Origin: Gigaspora rosea
Taxonomy: Eukaryota; Glomeromycota; Glomeromycetes; Diversisporales; Gigasporaceae
NCBI GenBank assembly: GCA_003550325.1
Contig: QKWP01001072.1
Location: forward strand, 109,086 to 173,085
DNA: 64,000 nt
Direction: 5' to 3'
This document shows positions 34,415-44,668 of this stretch, in pieces. Within the stretch, counting starts at the first letter, position 1; every line of letters begins with the position of its first letter. The position numbers were made by a program, and so were the translations under genes. The notes under the pieces were generated by a model. It had not been told where the DNA came from and searched no databases. It worked only from the letters and a program-made list of their open reading frames with translations.

Positions 34415-34899
34415 TTAATATGAAAAGGTTAATAAATAGTCAGTTTATCACGAGAGTATTGGGTTTTATTCTGCTTGTATTTTTTTTGTTTGTTAGAAAA
34501 TAAAAAAAATACGAAGTGTAAAAGATAAACCCGATACCTATTTGACCAAAATTATTAAAAATTTTTAAAACTACCAACAATGGCAGCAAGTGGCAGTTAA
34601 TTAATTGTTCGTGCAGGCGTGTTTATCATAAATAGTTTAAATAAAGCATTCTCTCTTAATCGGATAGGCATTTAAAATTTTATGCTTGACTGATTTTTGT
34701 AAAAATTCTTTGCTTACAGAAAGTGAACAAGTTCTTAATCTTTTATCCGTTTTATTGAAATAGCGGGTCCTTGTAATAAAGATAAGGAGCTATTAACTTC
34801 CCATATCCCAATCTACTAATATGCTGAGTAAAGAAATTTTAAAAATTCATAATTATGGCAGATGAGATATTCTCATAAGTAATATTACTTTTAACAAAT

Positions 34900-35205
34900 C
34901 GAATAAAACCGGTTATAATCAACCGATTAATCGGTTGTATCCGGTTATAATCAACTGATTAATCGGCTGTATCCGGTTATAATCAACCGAATACAACCGG
35001 TTGTAATCAACCGATTAATCGGTTGTATCCGGTTATAATCAACCGAATACAACCGGTTGTAATCAACCGATTAATCGGGTATATCCGGTTATAATAAAAC
35101 CGGGTTATCGATTTAAAAAATTTTTAAACCGGTTGTAATACATAACCGGTAAGAACCGGTTATAAAATTCGATTCCGATAACCGGTTCCAATCACTAGTT
35201 AGTAT
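34900..35205 (+). repeat. Minisatellite with palindromic core CCGATTAATCGG (array 2)
   Basis: About six units combine CGGTTATAATCAACCGATTA with ATCGGTTGTATC. It is related to the array at 26100-26395 and ends in CCGGTTCCAATCACTAG. Confidence 0.75.
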
Positions 35206-35699
35206 TAATTAATTGCCGATTCGGATAATCGGCAATATTTTTATATTTAGAATTGGGGCAAAACAAATATATAAACAACATAGTACAAAATCTGAAACAG
35301 GCCTGTATATATTAAATTTTTATATAATTTAAAGAATTTTAAAGACATTTTTACTCATATCTTCTTATCTACAGGTTTGATTTTAATGAAATTTTACTAG
35401 TAAATGCACAAGAACCTGCTCCACAACTTTACTTATCAAAAAATAATATTTATTTAGTACTGTACCAAAAAACTTTTCATAAGGGCATAATCAGATTTAC
35501 TAATATATTGTTTATATATTCATCAGCAAATTTTATATATAGATATATATCGATTATTCACAAGTTTTCGCAATTTAATATAAAATTTTATTTTTTTATT
35601 ATATATTATCTTTTAAATATTACATATATTATTATTATAAAAAAAATGTCAAAAAAAATAAATACAAAAAAAAACAAAACCAAAAAAAATTAAAAAAAT

Positions 35700-36900
35700 A
35701 AACTATTATTATATTCTTTATATTCGCTCATATTCGCTCATATTCGCTTATATTCACTTATATTTGCTACTTCTTGCAAAGTGCTAGAAAGTTAGGTTGT
35801 TTTCTTGCAAAGTTCTGAAAGAAGTAAGGAATAAATAAAATAAAATAAACTAAAAAAATAAGTAAAAAAAAACAAACAAAAAACAAAAAACAAACCTGAA
35901 AAAATAAAAAAAAACAAAAACGAAAAAAAATAAACTTATATTTCTCTCATATTTGCTTATATTCGATTATATTCGTTCATATTCGTAACTTTTTGCAAAG
36001 TACCAGAGATGTTAGAATTGGTGTTCTTGTAAAGTACCGGAAAAGTCAAGTCATTTTCTTGCAAAGTTTCGAAAGAAGTAAAGGATAAATAAAATAAAAT
36101 AAAATTAAAAAAATAAGTAAAAAAAAAAGAAACAAACAAAAAACAAAAATGTAAGCAAACTAAATAAAAAAATAAACAAAGCCCCAAATCTCTATTTCAA
36201 GTTTGTGTTTTTGCAATTTAGAAATCATCGAAGGTTTTTGCAAAGTGTCAGAATAAAATAAATTAATAAAAATAAAAAAAACAAAAAACATGAAACGAAA
36301 AAATAAATAAAACGAAACCTTGCAAAAACTTGAAAAAACTTGCGAAAACTTGCATTCTTTAACTTTTGAAATTGCTAGAGAAAGTAGTTGTGTGTTCTTG
36401 TAAAGTGTCGAAAGGCTGAGTTAGCTTGCGCTAAGTACCAAAAAGTCACGGATTTCTTGCAAAGCACTAGTGGTAAAGTGTAAAAATAAAATAAAAAAAA
36501 AATTAAAAAATAAAAAAAATATATATAAAAAAAACAAAACAAAACTAAACTAAACTAAACAAAACTAAACAAAACCAAAAAAACAAAAGAAAAACGAAAA
36601 ACAATGTAAAATTAATAGAAGATCTAAATTATAAACAAAAAAAACAATGATCTAATCTGATCTTGTGGTACAATAATCGAAAATTATCGAAACATTTTGA
36701 AAATATTAGTCAAATGCGTTTTTGATATGATCCAGGTTACAGATCGTCCTAAAATATTTCGAATATATTCGAAATATTAAAAAGAAAAAAGAAAGAGAAA
36801 AAAAAAGAAAAAAAATAGAAAAAGGAGAAAAGGAGAAAGGGAGAAGAGGAAAAGAGAGAGGGGAAAAAGGGAGAGAGGGTAAAGATCATTCAAAACGGCC
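35700..36900. repeat. A-rich low-complexity block and polypurine tract
   Basis: It begins with tandem CATATTCGCTTATATTCGCT-like units (35713-35770, echoed at 35945-35990). Diverged copies of TTCTTGCAAAGTnCnGAAAG are embedded in A-rich DNA. An AAACTAAACTAAAC run lies at 36540-36590. A polypurine tract at 36778-36880 is made only of A and G apart from an occasional T. No gene is supported. Confidence 0.6.
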
Positions 36901-37339
36901 TTTTTTTTTTTTCCTATGCCAGTTTTCTTTACTTTGTCATTCTCTTTATTTTTAACATACTTTTTTTTGAAATTTTACTTTTTTTTTTTTACCCAGTAAT
37001 CTGGGATGAAATTTTTGTAACATGGTCAAAACACTGAACACTATGTAATTGTTGAAAATCTGTTAATCGTTATATATCGTTGTGGTCAAAACACTGTGTA
37101 ATCGTTAAAGATCTGTTAATCATTATATATTGTTTAAAATAATTCTGATTATAATCGATTTGTAGATATATAACGATTTAATATAAAAAATGATATATAT
37201 TGATTTAGATATATATCGATTTTTAGCCAGTTAATCGATATATATCGTTATTTTTTAATCGATATAAAATGATTAAGTGTTATATATCGATCAATATCTA
37301 TATATAAAATTTCCTGATGCTTGTTTATCCCCAATTTCA

Positions 37340-37510
37340 TATATAGTAATAATATAGCTATAGTGCTTATCTTATCCGGATTAGTAATTAATAAAATTTT
37401 GTGAATAATAAGATCTTATAGAATTTTATTAATAAAATTCTATAAAATCTTATAATTCACAAATTTTTATTAATTAATTCTAACTTTATACACTAAGTAA
37501 ACTTGTTTAG
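37340..37510 (+). repeat. Dispersed AT-rich repeat, copy interrupted by the pogo element
   Basis: The block ending TTAATTCTAACTTTATACAC, TAAGTAAACTTGTTTAG is homologous to 43465-43625. In that copy the equivalent of the insertion point is followed directly by ATCTAAAATATATCAG. Here that continuation occurs only after 42943. Confidence 0.65.
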
Positions 37511-37918
37511 TACCGTAAACTGCCATATAAACGACCCCCCCACATATCAGACCCCCTATGAATTAGACCCGGGTCTATAGTATGGGGTCAATTTTTGGTA
37601 AAATGTAAAAGACCCGGGCATACAAATAGGAATAAATATTTAGAAGACCCGGGTATGATACTGTGTTCAGGTATATAAATAAAATAAACCAATCAGAATT
37701 ATTATAACAATAAAAAACTTTTCGCGCTTAACATTACACGGATCCACATATTATATGTATCAGTTTTTTTTTTTTTTTATTACGTTTATATTATTATTAA
37801 TCTACCTTTTTATATATGTAGGGTGTATTTTTTTTGGTGTGCCGATCTTTCTTTCGCTTGTCGTCGCTTGTAGATGTCCATCGTAGGAGTTGTTGCTTGT
37901 AGATGTCGTACTCGTAGG

Positions 37919-38190
37919 CAGTGTTGTACATGGGACAGTTGGGACATACGTTGGGACATTTTGGGACATTCTGGGACAATTTTATAAATTGAAATTACTT
38001 AAATTTTATTAAGATAATCTAATTAAATTTTTTTAAAAATGTGTTCAGCACCTAAAAAAATATATAATTATATATTTTTTTAAATTAATTTATTAATTAT
38101 TAAGGCTTGGAACATAGTTGGGACACTTGGGATGCTGGGACGTTGGGACATGGCAAAAAAAGGCTGGGACAGTGAAAATGTACAACACTG
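37919..38190. mobile_element. hAT-type MITE (272 bp) nested in the pogo element
   Basis: The termini CAGTGTTGTACATGGGACAG and (opposite strand) CAGTGTTGTACATTTTCACT are flanked by exact CTCGTAGG duplicates (37911-37918, 38191-38198). It shares its core with 24421-24690. Confidence 0.92.
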
Positions 38191-38304
38191 CTCGTAGGTG
38201 TCATAAGTGTCATCGTCGTAGGTAGTTGCTTGTATGCGTTGTCGTTTTGTATCCGTCTTCCTAACAATCTTCTTTACGAATTTAATTAATAATCAAACCT
38301 ACAG

Positions 38305-38725
38305 ATGTTCCTGATATTGAGCCAACAATTACTTACAGAGATCATACAGCAGCCGTAAATTCAGGTGGTCATTGCTTCAGAACAGTAAAATGTTATTTGA
38401 CTAGTATAGATTCTACACTTCGTGTATGGGACCTGCCACCACCAAAACGAGACACTTACGGACCCGTTGGTAATTATAGTTATATATATGTACACATTAT
38501 TGACATTGTATTTTTTTAAGAAAATTTCTCTTATCAGAACTTAATTCTTATTTATAGATTCACCGTTAAACTTGACCACTTACATGGGTCATATGGATAC
38601 TGTATGGGATTTTAGATTGTTCCCTATTCGTACCGTAAATTAAATACTAGCTTTTAGCATCCGCAAAATTTGGAATACGGAGGCGGTAGCAACGGCGAAC
38701 TACCAGTAATGGAGGTATATTGATG
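38305..38725 (+). pseudogene. Striatin WD40 fragment (two exons, intron retained)
   Basis: Exon 1 (38305-38469) follows an acceptor-like CTACAG. It reads EPTITYRDHTAAVNS … CYLTSIDSTLRVWDLPPPKR, then DTYGPV. An 88-base intron (GTAATT…TTATAG) joins in frame to exon 2 (38558 onward): DSPLNLTTYMGHMDTVWDFR, then LFPIRTVN, followed by a stop and KIWNTEAVAT. The phrase RVWDLPPPKRDTYGPVD and the following GHTDAVWDLRLFPIRT are hallmarks of the striatin WD40 domain, the scaffold of the STRIPAK phosphatase complex, recognised from family knowledge. One WD repeat is degraded (GGHCFRTVK where VAIS-like sequence is expected), and stops are present. It is a dead genomic fragment carried in the pogo element. 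The retained intron argues for DNA-level capture. Confidence 0.75.
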
Positions 38726-39356
38726 TTTATTATCTTAATTTTTAGTTTTATATTTCGGGACCTTGAAAATTAACAAGTCCAAAAAACTTAAGTTTACTGT
38801 TATGATTTTTTTTAAGCAATCACGCGAAGGACCAGATTGACTATGAGTACAAGGTTCTGTTACAAAGGACAAATTATTATATAACAGATAAAGTATAATT
38901 TATGGATTCGTAATTACCGTATTAGATTTCCAGTGTGATAAAGTTGCATTTTTCTCGAGAACAGGATAAATGGAAAAATTATTGGCATTGCTATTATTTT
39001 ATTACCCACGTCAATTTGTACGCAACCCTTATCATGAGCAAATAAAACACTGATATCACCACAACTGTTATAAATAGCAAATTCTGGACCTTTGACACGG
39101 CTCAAAATAGAATTTGGGATTGTTTATATCATGCGTATTTATTTATTTCTTAATGTCCCTAAATAATCGGATTAATTTCTAAATGATCTATTTAATTCGC
39201 AAGCGAATTACATACAGTAATTACTCTATTGTTTAAGGACATGAAATCCATTGTACAGTAAATTGTCCCACGATTATTATTCCTATTTAAAAGCCGCAAG
39301 TTATTCTTCATATTTGTTCACTATGCAATAAATTGAGTGGATGAGAAGGGTTTTTC

Positions 39357-41173
39357 TTAATCCCACATAAAAACGTATTCAGAAATTTTATCATCATAAT
39401 ATGAATCTTCGTTGCTTTCTTGATTATTCGAATTCTCGTCACTTTCTTGGTTATTCGAATTAAATTGCTCGTCTAACTCGTCTAACTCGTCTAAGTTTAA
39501 ATAATTTAACATTTTTTCAATTTTTTTTTCTAAAAAAAAATTTTTTTACTTTACCTTCATTCCAATTATCTTCATCCTCTTCCCGAATATTATAATTTTC
39601 ATTTTCATGCTCATTCTCGTCTTCACTATCATTATTTTCGCCATCGCTATCATATTCACTTCTTTCATCCGAGCTACTATAATCGTCACTATTATTGCCC
39701 TGAGTTAAATCGACAGCATCATTATTTTCGCTTGAATTATTAAAATATATATGATTACCACCCTCATTTCGACGTTCTGGATCAGCAACCCAATTATAAT
39801 TAAACAAAATATCCTCTTCGGATCCATCTTGAGCAGTAGATACGCCACAACACTTGAATGACTGTTTGATAAAATTGGGGTCAACATGGTCCCATGCCTC
39901 TTTTATCCATCTGGCTACTAAATTATAAGCAGGGCGTTGAATACGACCTGCAGGTGTCAATTTTTTAATTTCCTCTCCCATCCAATTAAGATAGTGCTTA
40001 CGATACTTCAAAAAAAAAGTATTGTTACAGTTAATTTAAAAATTAGCCGTAATAATGATTATGTAATTTAAATATTCTATTTTTATTTATTTAAATAAAT
40101 TTGCATTTTTTAATTAAAAAAAAATTACTTTACCTCCTCTTTAAAAGATTTATTGATATATACGTCCAATGGTTGCAATTTTTTAGTAAGTCCGCCTGGA
40201 ATAATTGCAATATTAGTATTTTTTTCTTTAAATCGATTTTTAACCGGATCTGTAAGATGGCCACGGAATCCATCGAGAACAAGTAATGAACGAGGATCAA
40301 CAGATAAAGGAGCCCGACGTTTCCAGATATTTTCAATCCAAAAAAGCATTTCATTTGAATTCATATATCCTTCTGGATTGGTTCGTACAACAATACCTGG
40401 TGGAAATATTTGCCGTGGTACCTTCACTAATTTGAAAATTATCATAGGGGGCAATTTGGTGCCATCAGCTAAGCAACTTAAAACAACCGTAAAATTAGAT
40501 TTCACGTATCCAGTTGTACGAATTCCAACTGTATGAGCACCAGTTTCTTCAAGCGTATAGTTACTTGGCATGTCAAATGCTAATGGAGTCTCATCCATAT
40601 TTCCGATGAGAGAAAATGGATAATTATAAAGCATTCGATGATATAATACATTACTCAAAAATGCATCACGTAAAGGTTCCAGATCTTCTGGTAATTTTTG
40701 TGCTACAGTAGTACGACGCCTATTGCTTAAATTATTTCGGCGCATAAAACCTTCGATCCATCTATCACTCCATTTGCACTCATTGATTGTAGGGTAAAGT
40801 GAAGTAAAACGGGGTTGTCTTGCAAGTTGTTTTGCTTTGGTTTTAGTCATATTTCGGGATACAAGTTTTTGGTTTGAACGTAAAGATTTAATCCAAGCTA
40901 AAAGTTCAACTTCTAAAAGTGGGTATTTGGGGCGAGCACCAACATTTAGCCGTTTAATAATAGGTGAAGCACTTTTAAATTTTTTTTTTTTTTTTTATCC
41001 ATTCACGCAACTGGTTTCTTGATATATTAAATTTTCGAGCAGTACTATGCTTGCTAGCCGTGGGATTTTTTTCATAGTATGTAATGATTGCTAATTTCTC
41101 TCGCATATTCCAACTTTTTTTTTTTTTTGGTAATTTTTGCTTGTTTTGGAGTTTTATTTTTATGCCGTCCCAT
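39357..41173 (-). CDS. pogo-family DDE transposase (homopolymer frameshifts)
   Basis: It starts at ATG 41173 (MGRHKNKTPKQAKITKK). An N-terminal helix-turn-helix of CENP-B type follows (NPTASKHSTARKFNISRNQL, REWI), then a second HTH (YPLLEVELLAWIKSLRSNQK … RWIEGFMRRNNLSNRRRTT). The catalytic DDE_1 domain shows three Asp: NMDETPLAFD (~40595), LLVLDGFRGH (~40275) and LQPLDVYINKSFKEEV (~40165). An intron (40006-40133, GTAAAG…TGAAG) leads to KYRKHYLNWMGEEIKKLTP. The acidic C-terminal tail continues to the TAA at 39357-39359. Three single-base frame breaks are needed: at A14 (~41115), at A17 (~40990) and in the T/A run near 39530. All lie in homopolymers, so the gene may be intact in reality. It would mobilise the surrounding element. 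Confidence 0.82.
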
Positions 41174-41462
41174 TTTACTTAAATATATATGTATGTATTA
41201 ATTTATAATTTTACTTGTATTCAAAAAGAAAATAAGAAATCTTACTTTCGTATTTTGGTAAAAAACTTGATCTATCCAGGATAAGACAAGAATGTTAACC
41301 GCGATTAAAAAATTTTTTTTTATATATCGCGAATAAAATAATCATGCACATGTATTTTATATTAATAAGTCAATTAAATTATAAGTTTGACCTCATGATC
41401 GGATACTATCATTATCCGTGTAATTTCCAACAATTCTCACAATGTTAGTTATTATTCTCCCT

Positions 41463-41496
<34 letters not shown>

Positions 41497-42512
41497 ATAG
41501 TTCGTGATTTTTTTAAACATTTTATGATTACCAAGGGAACTTAAATTCGAAATGCGCACATTATAATTAATATGACAATGAAGTAAGATATCTATAATGT
41601 GGAGCAACAAAAGGTGGTAAGTATAAATATGGATACTGATAATTGCACGAAATAATTTCAACTTAAGCACGCAACCTATAGTCAAATAATTTTCATTCCC
41701 GGTGGGCTTTTGCTAGTGCTATATTTCTTAATAATCGTAATAGCATAGTATATAGCTAATAGTTAACTAGGTTCGTAGCTTTTTTTGAAAGTTTTTTCAA
41801 AGTAGTTACTCAAGCAGCTAATATATTGAAACTTGCATTTGAGACGACGTATGCACTTTCAAGACCAAAGTGAAGAGATCCGAAATTTAAAACTTGTATA
41901 ATATGAGGGAATTTAATTTACTATAAGGATGGTGTATGAAATATAAATAAAAAAAAAAAAGTATTGTATAGTAATCAAAATTCGTTGAGAGTAATAATTC
42001 TTATGACTAAACTTGGATTCTGTTGTGCATATTTGTGTAGTCATAGATACGAAGGTTTAGAGGTTTAATTCTTTTTTTAATACTGTAATACAAGTACAGT
42101 AAAAATTTTTTTTTTTTTGTTAGAGCATTATAATAATTAGATATATTAAATAAGATCAATAAATTAAAGTAAATAGATTATAGGAAAATGTGAGTGAAAA
42201 TTAAATTAGGTAAATTAAAGTAAATGGGTTATAGCGAATAGTAAGTAAAAATTAAATTAGATAAAAAAGAAAATTATATAATAAAGTTATACTTTTTATT
42301 TATTTCAAAATTACAATTTAAATATGAATTATATTTTATTATTTAATATTTTAATAATTGTTAATTTAAAGATTAGAAAATGAATATCGATTACATAAAT
42401 TAAAAAAAATTCATCAATGCTAAAAAAACTTTTATTTATATATTTAATTTATAATATTTAATACCGTAAAAAGCATTAAAAAGTCACCTCTTTTATAAAT
42501 TTATCTGGATAA
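41174..42512. other. Non-coding part of the pogo element
   Basis: AT-rich. It contains a T29-type run (41464-41492) and a ~65-bp tandem duplication at ~42160-42270 (AATTAAAGTAAATnG, TTATAG, GTAAAAATTAAATTAG). No gene was seen. Confidence 0.45.
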
Positions 42513-42943
42513 TCTATGTATTTGTAAGATCCATTTCGTCTAAATTTACACAAATATACCGTTGCAAATCTACTCCTCCTTAGCTCTCTAACGTCTGTTT
42601 GTTTGCTTTTCATGTTTGTCATTTACTGTGCTACGACAAATTCTTCAATTAAAATCGTGTTTATAAAGACTTGTGAGAGCTATGTTACTTACATAATGCA
42701 CTATGGCATTGGCATTGCACAATTACGGCAAAAAATATGGTATGTGCGGTTTGTAAAATTATTCTACTACTAAAAGGTTATATTTACACGCAATATATAA
42801 CTAAAACCTTTATATAAATTTCCATATATAAATTTTCCAGTTATCAGACCCGTACCCATACAAGAGACCCGGGGGTCTATTAATAGGTTTTAAAATGGGT
42901 AAAATGTAACAGACCCGAGTCGTTTATACGGCAGTTTACGGTA

Positions 42944-44397
42944 TCTAAAAATATATCAAATGCTTAATTGGTTGGCCTGTACAATCAGTTAAAAATTAGT
43001 AATTAGTTGACAAAATATAAATGATATCAAGAATGAGAAAGATTCCAAAAATCAGCAAAACTATTTTTATTTACTTAAAAATTAGAGAATAGATGCATAT
43101 TTTTGGATTTTTGATCAAAAAAGTCAAATTTAAGCATCTTTTCTTCAAATTTCAAGTAAAATAAAAACAACTCAGCTAATTTAATATATTTTGAAATAAT
43201 GCATTTGTTATGCACCTGTTACTAGAAATGGTAAAGTTTCTAGGTTCAGAATCTAAAAATCTGGCTTTAGAACCTGGTTTTAAAAACCAGGTTCCAATTT
43301 TGAAACCTAGATATTTAGTTTCATGATAGATTTTTAGATTTATAGTAAGTTTTTAGATTCTTAGGCTCTTATGTTCATTTTTGAATCAATTAATATAACT
43401 AGAAAACATATACTATTAGTGCTTGGGGCCAAAAATAACAATTAATAAATACAAGTTTCTTAGTATATTTAGTTAGAATTAATTAGTAAAATTTTGTGAT
43501 TTATAAAAGTTTATAGATTTTATTAAAAATTCTATAGAATCTTATAATTTACAAAATTTTATTAATTAATTCTAACTTTATGCATTAAATAAACTTTTCT
43601 AGCATCTAAAATATATCAGATTATCAGAATTAATATTTTTACTCTTATGCATTATGAAGTAGAATCAGCTATGATTTGGAATATCGTAGTGAAATGAACT
43701 TTGTTACTAGGACAGGTTTAATGCAAGGACTTTAAATTGTTAATGAATCTAAGAGAATACAATCTACATAACCCCTTTATGATTTAAAATCATGTTTATT
43801 TTGAATCTACGGATATTCCATATCAACCTACAAAACACCAACTTAATTCATATACATATATATTTTTAACCAACTATTCATATATTCTCTGAATAGACAA
43901 AAAGTTCTTAGTATAATAATATTCACAAATTTCTTTAATATTTGTCCATAAAATTCGCTAAGAATAATATTTTAAGCATAATTACAATATCATAATTGCG
44001 TTTAATTTAAAAACTAATATCATTTGAAGAATTTAATATTTATGATTTTTTACCTTGTACGTTTTTATAAAAATTTTAAAATAATCAGCATATAACATTA
44101 TTTTTCTTATACTGAAAATTTTTCAGAGTCAAAAATTAAATGCCTATCTTAATATAAATGTATTAATAAGTTAAATTTTATCGTATAGATATAACTAATC
44201 TTAATTTGATCTTTGATGCAGCTGTTATCACGCGCACACCTTAGTTACTTATTTGAAAATAATATAGTTATTGTGGTTGCGGACTTATAGAAGCATATAA
44301 ATGTTCTTATGACTTTTCGTTTGATCGGAGAGTAATGCGCGCTGCATGCAATATCTTCGTATGACAGTTACACAGTTACACTTTTAAAGTATGTATA
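42944..44397. other. AT-rich intergenic upstream of the Sel1-kinase gene
   Basis: No gene is supported. A 23-bp palindrome AACCTGGTTTT-A-AAAACCAGGTT lies at 43271-43293 within a larger imperfect inverted repeat (43245-43320). The dispersed repeat at 43465-43625 matches the sequence left of the pogo element. Confidence 0.45.
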
Positions 44398-44668
44398 ATA
44401 TTACAATCCGCTTTTTACTCAATTATTACATAATAAAATTAGCTATGATTCGGAAGATAAAAGATAATTTCCTTTCAAAATAGTTTAAAATCTACTAGAG
44501 GTAGTAATTCCAGTAAACAGTGCGAACTTGGATATTACGATCCGCTTTTTACTCAATTATTACATAATAAAATTAGCTATGATTCGGAAGATAAAAGATA
44601 AATTTCCTTTCAAAATAGTTTTAAAATCTACTAGAGGTAGTAATTCCAGTAAACAGTGCGAACTTGGT
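44398..44668 (+). repeat. Tandem duplication of the gene's 5' end (~135 bp unit)
   Basis: 44398-44530 and 44533-44668 are nearly identical (TCCGCTTTTTACTCAATTAT … AACAGTGCGAACTTGG). The upstream copy has lost single A bases (GATAATTTCC vs GATAAATTTCC), so its ATG at 44446 stops after 12 codons, whereas the downstream copy is open. Confidence 0.9.

Larger units (their letters stand above)
37513..42941. mobile_element. pogo-type (Tc1/mariner) DNA transposon, 5.4 kb
   Basis: The terminal inverted repeats CCGTAAACTGCCATATAAAC and (opposite strand) CCGTAAACTGCCGTATAAAC are flanked by TA (37511-37512, 42942-42943). Subterminal AGACCCGGGT/GGGTCT motifs recur near both ends. The element contains a minus-strand pogo transposase (39357-41173), a hAT MITE (37919-38190) and a fragment of a host striatin gene (38305-38725). 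The uninterrupted relative of the target at 43590-43615 supports a single insertion event. Confidence 0.85.
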
